From NCBI RefSeq assembly GCF_030651995.1, contig NZ_JAUSBN010000067.1, positions 62,001 through 126,000 on the forward strand: a DNA stretch of 64,000 nucleotides, in the 5' to 3' direction. The position numbers were made by a program, and so were the translations under genes. Below the pieces are notes generated by a model. That model searched no databases and was not told where the DNA came from. It worked only from the letters and a program-made list of their open reading frames with translations. How positions within the stretch are numbered: the stretch's first letter is position 1; every line of letters begins with the position of its first letter. Origin of the DNA: Reyranella sp. Its GTDB lineage: Bacteria > Pseudomonadota > Alphaproteobacteria > Reyranellales > Reyranellaceae. Below, piece after piece: positions 36,678-45,061 of this stretch.

Positions 36678-37973
36678 GTGGCCGCTATCGGCTCTGACGG
36701 AAAATCAACGCCAGCCGGCGTTCGCGGCCGCAAAATCAGCCGCTATTTGCGCAGTCCTTCGACGCGCATGGCCGCCTTTGGCGGACTTTTAACATACGTG
36801 AGCTATGCGTACGCGCACAGCAGTTGGGCTAACCCCGTCCTGATCTGCGTGTCAATCTTCGTTGGGGTATTCCTGCCGAGCTACGCCAAGCTCAGTAACA
36901 AGGCCGAACTGTGGGCGAACAACCAGTTCGGCTTCGTCACGGCCGGTCGGCTTGGGCGGTTCATCCCACAGTTGGCGTTCAACCTGGTGATGTTCTGGCT
37001 GATGTTATGGGGGGGTGCGCTCAACCATCTCGGGATGGCGTCCGTCGGCGGCATAGCCGGCGCAGCGCTCGTCACGACCCTGGCGTCGCAGGGAACGCAG
37101 TACCTCGGCGGCTTCCTCGTCGCGCGGGGCGTGGGCGACGCCAACCGCAACACGTTGGTCGGGCTCCTGGTCAACGTCACCCTGGCGGCCTTGGGCACTG
37201 CAGGTGTTCCGGGTGCCCGCGAGGGCTTCCTCTTCCTGGGTTTCGGCCTCGGCGGGACGCTCTTCCTGGTCGGCCTGTTGTCGGACCTGCGGTCCGTTGC
37301 GGCACCCAAGGGCGGCATCGGTCTCTATTTCGGTACGTTCAATCCATTCCACAACACCCACCTTTCGATCATCCAGGCGGCGATCGAGGAGCGCGGGCTC
37401 GACAAGGTCATCATTCATCCGGTGCTGGTTCCCAAGCTGCACGTCGATGCATTCCGAAAGGGCGAGCTTCGGGTCGGCCACCTGAAGGACGGTTTCCAGG
37501 TCTACGAGAAGACCGACAAGGCCGATTCCAACGTCGACTACTTCCCGACCGGGAACGTCTTCCTGCCACCGGAAACGCGCGTGGCGCTGATCGAACTGGC
37601 GCTGGCCGAAGCCGGTATGGCCGACAAGGTCGAGGTCGCCGTCTACTCCGAGACCTACTACGCCAAGGGTTTCCAGGGCGTGATCGCCGAGATCAGGCGA
37701 CGCCATCCGGCAGTACGGCTTCACACGCTCCACGGCACGGATTTCGGCGGGATGCTGGTGCGGCAGATCTGCGACGAGTGCGGCTGGATCTACCCCTGGT
37801 GCATCCTGCGCCGCGACAAGATCTCGGCCACCGCGATCCGGCGCGGGGCCAAAGGCATGACGCCGCCGATCGTCACCGATGTGCTGGCGCAGATTTCACG
37901 AAATCTTCCGATCGTTTCAGCCGGAGGGCGACAGTTTCGGAATGACAATGGCGTTTTGACTGAAGGGGACTGA
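36678..37973 (+). CDS. Membrane-fused cytidylyltransferase-like (NMNAT-like) protein
   Basis: A 431-aa two-part protein. Residues about 30-205 hold roughly five or six hydrophobic helices. From residue 215 there is a nucleotidyltransferase fold with the ATP-binding signature GTFNPFHNTH (219-228; consensus GxFNPxHxxH) and the C-terminal ISATAIR (382-388; consensus ISxTxxR), as in nicotinate-nucleotide adenylyltransferases. I chose the GTG at 36678, with AGGAG eight bases upstream; an ATG at 36531 would add 49 residues of low-quality sequence. The fusion of a membrane domain to this fold is unusual. Substrate is unknown. The GNAT gene begins one base after its stop. Confidence 0.8.
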   Translation: MAAIGSDGKSTPAGVRGRKISRYLRSPSTRMAAFGGLLTYVSYAYAHSSWANPVLICVSIFVGVFLPSYAKLSNKAELWANNQFGFVTAGRLGRFIPQLAFNLVMFWLMLWGGALNHLGMASVGGIAGAALVTTLASQGTQYLGGFLVARGVGDANRNTLVGLLVNVTLAALGTAGVPGAREGFLFLGFGLGGTLFLVGLLSDLRSVAAPKGGIGLYFGTFNPFHNTHLSIIQAAIEERGLDKVIIHPVLVPKLHVDAFRKGELRVGHLKDGFQVYEKTDKADSNVDYFPTGNVFLPPETRVALIELALAEAGMADKVEVAVYSETYYAKGFQGVIAEIRRRHPAVRLHTLHGTDFGGMLVRQICDECGWIYPWCILRRDKISATAIRRGAKGMTPPIVTDVLAQISRNLPIVSAGGRQFRNDNGVLTEGD

Positions 37974-37974
37974 G

Positions 37975-38592
37975 ATGACTGAACAGGAGACGGTGGGTCC
38001 GAGCAACCGGCCCGAGATCACGATCAAGCTCGCATCGACTTCGGACGAGATGATGCAATGCTTCATGCTGCGCGCCGCCGTGTTCATGGGCGAGCAGGAG
38101 TGCCCATACTGGGAGGAATACGATGGCAACGACTACACGGCCAGCCACCTGATCCTGTACGTCGACGGCGAGCCGGCCGCCTCGATCCGCGTGCGCTGGT
38201 TCTCGGGCTTCGCCAAGCTGGAGCGTGCCATCATCCTGAAGCGCTACCGGTCGTACGGTCTGTTCCTGCCGTTCGTGCGATGGGCCAAGGAATTCTGCCG
38301 CAAGAAAGGCTACCCCAAGGCCTACCTCCATGGTCAGAAGCGGCTTTGGCCGATCTTCGAAAAGGACGGCTTCCGCAAGGTCGACGACACGGTCTTCCAC
38401 TTTTCCGACCATGAGTACGGCGCATTCGCGTGCGATCTCGAGGTCGGCCCGGACGCCCCGACCGTGCTGACCGATCCGATGGTGCTGAACCGTCCGGAGG
38501 ACAAGCTGGACATGCCGGGCATCCTGGAAGACTCGATGGAGCGGGGTGCGTCCTGTCCGCATGCGGAATGGACCGAGCGGCGCGCGAGCTGA
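37975..38592 (+). CDS. GNAT-family acetyltransferase-like protein, paralogue 1
   Basis: A 205-aa protein with a GNAT-like fold. The conserved opening (TIKLASTSDEMMQCFMLRAAVFMGEQECPYWEEYDGND is the start of the domain, residues 16-53) resembles ElaA-like acetyltransferases. The acetyl-CoA loop is degenerate (KRYRSYGLF), and the C-terminal tail from about residue 150 is extended and acidic. It is clearly homologous to the next gene product (shared VFMGEQ/CFIGEQ, EE-DG-D and VRWF/LRWF). Its start is one base after the nucleotidyltransferase stop, so they are one transcript. Confidence 0.8.
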   Translation: MTEQETVGPSNRPEITIKLASTSDEMMQCFMLRAAVFMGEQECPYWEEYDGNDYTASHLILYVDGEPAASIRVRWFSGFAKLERAIILKRYRSYGLFLPFVRWAKEFCRKKGYPKAYLHGQKRLWPIFEKDGFRKVDDTVFHFSDHEYGAFACDLEVGPDAPTVLTDPMVLNRPEDKLDMPGILEDSMERGASCPHAEWTERRAS

Positions 38593-38606
38593 GGGGAGTG
38601 GGACAC

Positions 38607-39173
38607 ATGAGCACCAACACACGTTCGATCGGCGGCCAGGCCGTCACCATCAAGCTGGCCATGAAGATGGAAGACTCCCTTCAGGCCTTCGCGGTTCGCG
38701 CCGCCTGTTTCATCGGCGAGCAGGATGTGCCGTACTCGGAGGAATTCGACGGCCACGACTTTGGCGCCACCCACATCATCGCCTACCTGGGCGACGAGCC
38801 GGCGGGCGCGGTGCGCCTGCGCTGGTTCCAGTCCTTCGCCATGCCGGAGCGGCTGGCGGTGATGAAGCGCTTCCGCGGCAACGACATCGGCCAGCTCCTC
38901 ATCGATCGCTGCGCCAAGATCGCCGAGAGCCGCGGCTGCAGGATGCTCTACACGCAGGCCCTGCCGCAGGACATCAAGTACTGGGAAAGGCACGGTTGGC
39001 GCCGCCTCGAAGCCGACGATACCGGCAAGGGACCCAAGCGCGTCGTGGCTATGGTTCGGGCCGTCGATCCGAGCAAGCCGTTGCCCGCGACCGAGACACC
39101 CGAGTCGGTGACGCTGCGCAAGGAGCCGCAGGTCGATCCGTCAGGCCTGCCGGTCGGTGCCGATCGCACCTGA
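38607..39173 (+). CDS. GNAT-family acetyltransferase, paralogue 2
   Basis: A 188-aa acetyltransferase homologous to the preceding gene product along its N-terminal 130 residues (TIKLAMKMEDSLQAFAVRAACFIGEQDVPYSEEFDGHDF). It retains a more canonical GNAT core: the acetyl-CoA loop is RGNDIGQLLIDRCAKIAESRGC and the beta-6/7 element is KYWERHGWRRLE. The ATG at 38607 has GGGGAG eight bases upstream. The pair arose by tandem duplication. With the membrane nucleotidyltransferase they may modify a nucleotide-linked or membrane-associated compound. Confidence 0.83.
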   Translation: MSTNTRSIGGQAVTIKLAMKMEDSLQAFAVRAACFIGEQDVPYSEEFDGHDFGATHIIAYLGDEPAGAVRLRWFQSFAMPERLAVMKRFRGNDIGQLLIDRCAKIAESRGCRMLYTQALPQDIKYWERHGWRRLEADDTGKGPKRVVAMVRAVDPSKPLPATETPESVTLRKEPQVDPSGLPVGADRT

Positions 39174-39316
39174 ACCGGATAGGCCCCCACAAAGGTCGGA
39201 AGAACCTCGTGCCGGATTGCCCTCGCTTGGCACCGCTTTTGCGGTAGGCTTGGGTAACCGGCGATCGGCCGGGAGCGGGAGAGACGTTCCACGCGCAAGG
39301 CGTCAGGCGGGTACAA

Positions 39317-39580
39317 ATGACGGATGTCTTCGAGATCATCGTCGAACCGAATACTCGGCGGCAGCGCGGTCGTGCGCCGCTTTCGGAGAAGAAGCGAGCG
39401 GCAGCGTTGTTCAGGGTATGGCACAGCGTGAGGGAGATGATCGAGGAGGCCGAGCGTCTGGGCGACGGTGAACTCGTGCACTTCCTGGCGGTGTCCCAGC
39501 TCCTTGTCGAGGAGCGTGTCACCATGCTGACCAGCAACGTCGCGGCCTTCGCAACCGTGGATACCTCGCTGCCGCACTGA
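39317..39580 (+). CDS. Small protein of unknown function
   Basis: An 87-aa hydrophilic, mostly helical protein: a basic N-terminus (RRQRGRAPLSEKKRAA) is followed by an acidic amphipathic helix (MIEEAERLGDGELVHFLAVSQLLVEERV). There is no signal peptide, membrane segment or motif I recognise. It is on the same strand as the GNAT genes after a 143-bp gap, so it may have its own promoter. Base and codon use match the neighbours, which supports real coding. Confidence 0.6.
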   Translation: MTDVFEIIVEPNTRRQRGRAPLSEKKRAAALFRVWHSVREMIEEAERLGDGELVHFLAVSQLLVEERVTMLTSNVAAFATVDTSLPH

Positions 39581-39593
39581 AGTCCCGAGCGGC

Positions 39594-39775
39594 CTATTTG
39601 TGTCGCGGGTCGAGCGCGTCGCGCAGGCCGCGCATCGGATGCGCATCAAGGATCAGCAGATCGCGCCCTCGAACACAATCTGGCCGCCCACGGCCAGGTC
39701 GATACCGTCGACGACTCCATCGTCGGAGGGAAAGTCCACCATCGGTCCGAGCAGTTCCAACAGCGCCCCACTCAT
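39594..39775 (-). pseudogene. Possible degraded remnant of an ABC permease C-terminus
   Basis: Downstream of the gamma-glutamyltransferase-like gene, the minus strand reads ILDAHPMRGLRDALDPRHK and a stop at 39594-39596. The GLRDALDPR element closely resembles the extreme C-terminus of OppC/DppC permeases (for example GLRDALDPK). The upstream part is in another frame: a 40-residue open stretch at 39653-39775 ends in TGA. This looks like the decayed tail of a peptide transporter gene, but the evidence is a short motif. Confidence 0.3.
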
Positions 39776-39808
39776 CGGTAAGCCGGCGCCAGGTTCATTG
39801 ATGAGCCT

Positions 39809-41614
39809 TCATCGGCCGGCCGCGTAACCTTGCATGCCGCGCGGATTGGCGGCGGCCTTGCGCCACGGATCGTCGCGCGTCGCGGCGGTGAGACGGCCTT
39901 CGGACCACTCGTCGTTCACCTCGACCTCGTGGCCGCGCTTCTTGAGTTCCGCCACCGTGTCCTTGGGAATGCGCCCCTCCAGCACCAGCACGCCCGGTCG
40001 CGCGGTGCGTGGCCAGAAGGAGGAGGGGAAGTGCTCGCTGTGCCAGGCAGGCGCGTCGATCGCCTCCTGCAGGTTCATGTCGCAGTGAACGTGGCGCAGG
40101 AAGTGCTGCGTGATCCATTGGTCCTGCTGGTCGCCGCCCGGCGAACCCCAGACCATGTACGGCTTGCCGTCGCGGTGGGCGAGGGTTGGGGTGAGCGTGC
40201 TGCGAGGGCGCTTGCCCGGCGCCAGCGAGCCCGGCAGGCCTTCCTCCAGCCAGAACATCTGGCCGCGCGTGCCGAGCGGAAAGCCCAGCTCGGGGATGAC
40301 GGGCGAGCTCTGCAGCCAGCCGCCCGAGGGCGTGGCCGAGATCATGTTGCCGTCCTTGTCGATGATATCGAAATGCACCGTGTCGCCAGTGGTCTGGCCG
40401 ACGCGGCCGACGGTCGGCTCGCCGGCGCCGCTCGAGGCCACGCCCAGCCGGGCGCCGTCCGCCCGGCGGAGCTTCACGACACCGCCGAAACCGTCGACCT
40501 TGCCGGGCCGCTGCTCCATCGAGGCGTAAGCCGGATCGACCAATTCGCGGCGCTCGGCGTTGTAGGCATCCGACAGCAGGGTCTGCATCGGCACGTCTAC
40601 GAAGGCGGGATCGCCGTAGAAGGCCTCGCGATCGGCATAGGCCAGCTTCAGGCATTCGACCTGCAGGTGGATGAAATCGGGGCTGGTCGGATCCATGCCG
40701 TCGAGGTCGAAGCCCTTGAGCAGGGCGAGCTGCTGCAGGACCACCGGGCCCTGCGTCCAGGTGTGTGCCTTGCAAACGGTGTACCGACCATAATCGTAGG
40801 TCAGCGGCGCCTCGACCGTGGCCTGCCACTTGGCCATGTCCTGACCGGTCAGGACGCCCTTGTTGGGCTTGCCGGAGACGTCCATGACCTCCTGGGTGCG
40901 GCAGAAATCGTCGATCGCTTCGGCGACGAAGCCCTGGTTCCAGGCCTTTCGCGCCCGCTCGATTTCGGCCTCGCGACCGCCGCCGCCGGCCTCGGCTTCC
41001 TTGAGGATACGGGCGTAGGTGTTGCCCAGGGTGACGTTACGGAAGAGAGAGGCAGGCTTCGGCACATCGCCGCCCGGCAGGAACACCGCGGCCGACGTCT
41101 TCCAATGGGTGCGGAACTGCTCGGCCACGGTGGCGATGGTCGCCGTCGCGCGCTCGACGATGGCATGGCCGTTCAGCCAGTAGCCGATGGCCGGCGACAG
41201 CACGTCGGCCAGGCGCATCGTGCCGTAGTCGCGCAGGACCAGCATGTAGGCGTCGAAGGTGCCCGGAATGCAGGCGGGCAGCAGACCCGTGCCGGGGATG
41301 AGGTCGAGGCCCAGTCCCCTGTAATGGGCGATGGTCGCGCCGGCCGGCATCGGTCCCTGGCCGCACACGACCTCGGTCTTGCCTCGGCGCACGTCGTGAA
41401 GGATCAGCGGAGCGTCGCCTCCGGGACCGCAGAGGTGCGGTTCGACCACCTGCAGGGTGAAGGCGGTGGCGACGGCCGCGTCGAAGGCATTGCCGCCCCG
41501 TTCGAGGATGCCCATGCCGACGGCGGTCGCGATCCAGTGCGTGGAGGTAACGACGCCGAACGTGCCGACGATCTCTGGGCGCGTGGTGAAGGGATTGGGA
41601 TTGATGAGCTTCAC
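39809..41614 (-). CDS. Gamma-glutamyltransferase-family protein
   Basis: An N-terminal-nucleophile hydrolase of the GGT family (601 aa) that may cleave gamma-glutamyl compounds or act as an acylase. The large-subunit part starts with the family-typical GNAFDAAVATAFTLQVVEPHLCGPGGDAPLILHD. The predicted autoprocessing and nucleophile Thr is about residue 412 (GDTVHFDIIDKDGNMISATPSGG), aligned by the His and DKDG with the classical TTHYSVVDKDG. No signal peptide is evident, so it is probably cytoplasmic, unlike periplasmic Ggt. It starts with GTG at 41614, preceded by AGGAGA. A possible peptide-permease remnant lies downstream. Confidence 0.9.
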   Translation of the reverse strand: MKLINPNPFTTRPEIVGTFGVVTSTHWIATAVGMGILERGGNAFDAAVATAFTLQVVEPHLCGPGGDAPLILHDVRRGKTEVVCGQGPMPAGATIAHYRGLGLDLIPGTGLLPACIPGTFDAYMLVLRDYGTMRLADVLSPAIGYWLNGHAIVERATATIATVAEQFRTHWKTSAAVFLPGGDVPKPASLFRNVTLGNTYARILKEAEAGGGGREAEIERARKAWNQGFVAEAIDDFCRTQEVMDVSGKPNKGVLTGQDMAKWQATVEAPLTYDYGRYTVCKAHTWTQGPVVLQQLALLKGFDLDGMDPTSPDFIHLQVECLKLAYADREAFYGDPAFVDVPMQTLLSDAYNAERRELVDPAYASMEQRPGKVDGFGGVVKLRRADGARLGVASSGAGEPTVGRVGQTTGDTVHFDIIDKDGNMISATPSGGWLQSSPVIPELGFPLGTRGQMFWLEEGLPGSLAPGKRPRSTLTPTLAHRDGKPYMVWGSPGGDQQDQWITQHFLRHVHCDMNLQEAIDAPAWHSEHFPSSFWPRTARPGVLVLEGRIPKDTVAELKKRGHEVEVNDEWSEGRLTAATRDDPWRKAAANPRGMQGYAAGR

Positions 41615-41664
41615 GGTCTTCTCCTCGCGCGAGCGGCGTGGAGCGACTTTAAAGCCCGTAGGCT

Positions 41665-42555
41665 CTACCCGCCAGAGGTCGCCGGATCCGGCAGGCGCAT
41701 CCAGGGTGGGGTTTCCGGCAGGAGGCGTGCGCCGCCGGCCGTGAGCGGGGCTCCGTTGCCGCGCACTGCATCGAGCCGCAGCATCGCCAACGCGCGATCG
41801 CCCGTGCCGGAGCGCAATTCACCCACTTCCTCGCCGTCGCGATGGACCGGCGTGCCAGGTTCGGGCAGCGCGCCCTCGACCTTGACGGGGAAAAGGCGTT
41901 TCTTGATCAGGGCGCGGTACTTGGTGCGTGCCGTCAGCTCCTGGCCCATGTAGCAGCCCTTTTTCCAGTCCACGCCGTTCAGCTCGTCGAAGCCGTTCTC
42001 GAGCAGCAGCGCCTTCTCGACCTGAAGATCGCGGCTGCCGTCGGGTACGCCGAGCGGCAGGCGAAGCGCGTCGTAGGACGCAAGGGGCGCTTCGGTGAAG
42101 CCGCGGGCCGAAAGAAGCGTCGCGGCCTGTCCCGCCGGGGCGATCACGCGGACGCCCAGCGTCCCCAGTCGTGGATCGTCGAAAGACACCGCTCCTTCGA
42201 TGCCGAAGGCCTTCGACGTATCGTCGCCGAACGCCGCGGCGACTTCGAGTGCGGCTCCCAGATCCTCGACGGTGACCTTGGAGCGCAGCGTGTACATCTT
42301 GAGCTTCTTCGCAAGAGCCGGCGCCCTCTCTCGTTCGGTCTCCAGGTAGAACGTGTCGCTCCCGGACTCGGCCACGAACATGTCGTTCAGGAATCGTCCC
42401 TGCGGCGTGAGCAGCGCGGCCCAGATCGCACGATCGGGCGCCACCTTCCTGGTGTCGTTGGAGATCAGCCCTTGCAGGAACTCGACGCGGTCGGGACCCG
42501 CAACGGAAATCACACTGCGATGGGGCAGGAGGCTGAAAAAGGATGGCATGGCCAT
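41665..42555 (-). CDS. ygfZ: Folate-binding YgfZ/IbaG57-type Fe-S assembly protein
   Basis: A GcvT-like folate-binding protein that helps assemble or repair certain Fe-S proteins. The 296-aa product carries the diagnostic motif KGCYMGQELTARTKYR (near residues 198-213), where the Cys is essential in characterised homologues. The N-terminal half includes GPDRVEFLQGLISNDTRK, as in aminomethyltransferases. I placed the start at the ATG at 42555, giving MAMPSFFSLLPHRSV; the upstream frame is not conserved. It lies downstream of the sulfotransferase gene on the same strand with no clear link. Confidence 0.9.
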   Translation of the reverse strand: MAMPSFFSLLPHRSVISVAGPDRVEFLQGLISNDTRKVAPDRAIWAALLTPQGRFLNDMFVAESGSDTFYLETERERAPALAKKLKMYTLRSKVTVEDLGAALEVAAAFGDDTSKAFGIEGAVSFDDPRLGTLGVRVIAPAGQAATLLSARGFTEAPLASYDALRLPLGVPDGSRDLQVEKALLLENGFDELNGVDWKKGCYMGQELTARTKYRALIKKRLFPVKVEGALPEPGTPVHRDGEEVGELRSGTGDRALAMLRLDAVRGNGAPLTAGGARLLPETPPWMRLPDPATSGG

Positions 42556-42638
42556 AGAGTTGGGGGCCGCTCCGACGCTTGGCAAGCATCTCATGGCCAC
42601 AGCTGAATTGTGGACAATCGCCAGCGTAGACGAGCTTT

Positions 42639-43697
42639 TCAGCGCGAGGCGCGCTCTCGCTGTCGAACGTCTCCCGGCAGTGCCTGCCTAACTGTTGTGG
42701 CGCGATGGCTTGTCCAGGCGAGGAGGCTGCAATCCACGCCCAACTCGGTCAACCGCGCAATTGCCTCGTCACGAATCGCAGGGTCCGGCAGCCTGTCCCG
42801 CTCGGCATCCCCCGACGGGCGCATGTGGCTGTCCTGACCGTTGCGGGTGCCGTCGAGCGAGCTGCCAATCTTGCCCTCGATGGCGCGCATGTGTTCCTTC
42901 CGCACCAGTCGCACGGCAGCGGGCAGCATCGGCCACTCTCGGCGAGCAGTGCAGAAATGGTCGAGCAGACACGTCGCCGTTTCGACCGGCCGGTCGATCA
43001 GGCTTTCGTAGGGGATCATCTTTACCAGGCGGGGATACCGCTCCGCCTGGAGCTGATACGAAATGAACTGGCGGGCATAGGAGACCAGCGCCGCTTCGAA
43101 CAGGTATTCCCGGAAGGACATGAGGGCGACCGGGCGACCGCGGAACAAATGGTACGCCGGACCCACGTGTGCCTGGCAGTAGCGGAAATAGGAGAAGGCC
43201 TGGTCGACCGGATTGCGGTAGACGAGGGCGATCGGCGCTCCCTGTCCCTTGCGTGCCGCCCGATCCATCGCCGCCACCTTGACGGGAGCATAGTTGTAGC
43301 TCGCCAGGTCCACGGGCGTATGCCGATAGCTCTTCTCTTCGTGGAAACAGTCATAGCCGGGCACATGGAAGGAAGTCTGTCGCCACCAGTGTCCTGCCGG
43401 GATCATGTCGTGGAAACCGGGGCACACCGCATGACCGATGAACATGTGCTCGGCCGGCAGGGTCCCGGCCACTCGAAACAGCGGACCTCCCCTGAACCGA
43501 CTGAAGTCGAAGGTCGCCCCATCTGGATTGCCGACGACTTCACCGGTCAGGAGATCGTCGAGTCGGCCGCCCTGTTCGAGATGGCATAGGAAGGAGAAAA
43601 GATAGCGCAGAAACCAGGTGCCCGAGCGAGGCACCGTCGACAGGATGGGGAGGCGATAGGGTTCGAACATGAAAAGCGGTACGCAGGAGGCGTCCAT
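42639..43697 (-). CDS. Sulfotransferase-domain protein
   Basis: A 352-aa protein with PAPS-dependent sulfotransferase motifs: the 5'-phosphosulfate loop TVPRSGTWFLRYLF (residues 17-30; consensus PKSGTTW) and the 3'-phosphate-binding segment YRNPVDQAFSYFRY (near residue 160; consensus RNPxDxxxSxxxF). The substrate could be a lipid, sugar or small molecule. The ATG at 43697 has GGGGAG upstream. The last 60 residues are charged and unlike the core. No sulfate-activation genes (cysDN) lie nearby. Confidence 0.8.
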   Translation of the reverse strand: MDASCVPLFMFEPYRLPILSTVPRSGTWFLRYLFSFLCHLEQGGRLDDLLTGEVVGNPDGATFDFSRFRGGPLFRVAGTLPAEHMFIGHAVCPGFHDMIPAGHWWRQTSFHVPGYDCFHEEKSYRHTPVDLASYNYAPVKVAAMDRAARKGQGAPIALVYRNPVDQAFSYFRYCQAHVGPAYHLFRGRPVALMSFREYLFEAALVSYARQFISYQLQAERYPRLVKMIPYESLIDRPVETATCLLDHFCTARREWPMLPAAVRLVRKEHMRAIEGKIGSSLDGTRNGQDSHMRPSGDAERDRLPDPAIRDEAIARLTELGVDCSLLAWTSHRATTVRQALPGDVRQRERASR

Positions 43698-43961
43698 TAT
43701 CTCCCCGTAGCCTGATCGACATATTACCTTGTCAGGCCTGAAGCATTCCGGTTCCTCTTTTTTGCATGTCGTGGGTCTGCTTGCAGGCGCCGCGCCCTTT
43801 TGGGGTCCGGGAGCAGCGGGCCGATCGGTGCAATGGTCGATTCGGCGGGCCGGGAGTGATCGCCGGACTGGTGGGAGAACAGCGAAACGGGGCTTGCGCC
43901 GGGATTGTTTGTGGCTCGGCGGTCTTGCTACAGAGCAGCTTCAATTCGATTGGGAGCTTCC

Positions 43962-44954
43962 ATGACATTCCGTGCGCTTGTCTTGACTCAGGGTGCCGAC
44001 CGAAAGGTCAGCGGCGCCATCGAAACCCTGGCCGAGGACAGGCTGCCGGCGGGTGACGTCGTCGTGGCGATCGACTATTCGACGCTGAACTACAAGGACG
44101 GCCTCGTGCTCACGACCGGCGGTGGATTGGTCAAGACTTGGCCCCATGTCGGCGGCATCGACTTTGCCGGCACGGTCGAGACATCGGAGAACGCCGCGTT
44201 CAAGGCGGGCGACAAGGTGGTGTTGAACGGCTATCGCGTCGGAGAACTGCATTGGGGCGGCTACGCGACGAAGGCGCGCGTGAAAGGTGAGTGGCTCGTC
44301 AAGCTGCCGGGTTCCCTGTCGACCCGACGCGCGATGGCGATCGGCACGGCGGGCTATACCTCCATGCTCTGCGTGATGGCCCTCGAGAAGCACGGGGTCG
44401 ATCCCACGAAAGGCGAGATCCTGGTGACGGGGGCTGCGGGCGGGGTCGGTTCGGTCGCCGTCGCGATCCTGGCCAGGCTTGGCTACGCAGTGGTCGCGGC
44501 GACCGGGCGGCCTCAGGAAGGCGAATACCTGAAGTCGCTTGGCGCCACGACCATCATGGACCGCAAGGAACTGACCGAAGCGCCAGACCGGCCGCTGCTC
44601 GGCGAGCGCTTTGCCGGCGTCGTCGACACCGTGTCCGGCGTGATGTTTGCCCGCGCGCTGGCGCAGGTGAAGTACGGTGGCGCGGCGGCCGTTTGCGGCC
44701 TCGCCGCCGGCCCGTCCTTCCCCGGCTCGATCCTGCCCTTCATCCTGCGCGGTGTGTCGGTTTACGGCATCGATTCGGTGATGCTGCCGAAGGCGCCGCG
44801 CGAGGAGGCGTGGCGCCGTCTCGGGAGCGACCTGCCGCTCGACAAGCTCGACAGCACCGTGAGCGAGGCGGGCCTGGGCGATCTGATGGCTCTGGCCCCC
44901 AAGATCCTCAAGGGCGAGGTTCGCGGTCGAGTGGTTGTCGACGTGAGCAAGTAA
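43962..44954 (+). CDS. AcuI/YhdH-family acrylyl-CoA reductase-like oxidoreductase
   Basis: A zinc-free medium-chain NADPH oxidoreductase of 330 aa. The YhdH/AcuI signatures are IDYSTLNYKDGL (residues 36-47), HVGGIDFAGTVE and GELHWGGYATKARVKGEWLV. The cofactor loop is VTGAAGGVGSVAVAILARLGY. AcuI homologues reduce acryloyl-CoA to propionyl-CoA, detoxifying acrylate from DMSP or 3-hydroxypropionate; that role is likely but not proven. The ATG has GGGAG five bases upstream. The 264 bp before it (from 43698) hold no gene I can see. Confidence 0.88.
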   Translation: MTFRALVLTQGADRKVSGAIETLAEDRLPAGDVVVAIDYSTLNYKDGLVLTTGGGLVKTWPHVGGIDFAGTVETSENAAFKAGDKVVLNGYRVGELHWGGYATKARVKGEWLVKLPGSLSTRRAMAIGTAGYTSMLCVMALEKHGVDPTKGEILVTGAAGGVGSVAVAILARLGYAVVAATGRPQEGEYLKSLGATTIMDRKELTEAPDRPLLGERFAGVVDTVSGVMFARALAQVKYGGAAAVCGLAAGPSFPGSILPFILRGVSVYGIDSVMLPKAPREEAWRRLGSDLPLDKLDSTVSEAGLGDLMALAPKILKGEVRGRVVVDVSK

Positions 44955-45061
44955 CGGGCATTCCGGCCGAAGCAGACACTAATCGCATGGTGTTGGGTGG
45001 TGCCCGCCGCTAGAACAGTCCCTCGACCAGCCGCGTTGCAAGGGCCGGGGGAACGGGCGAA

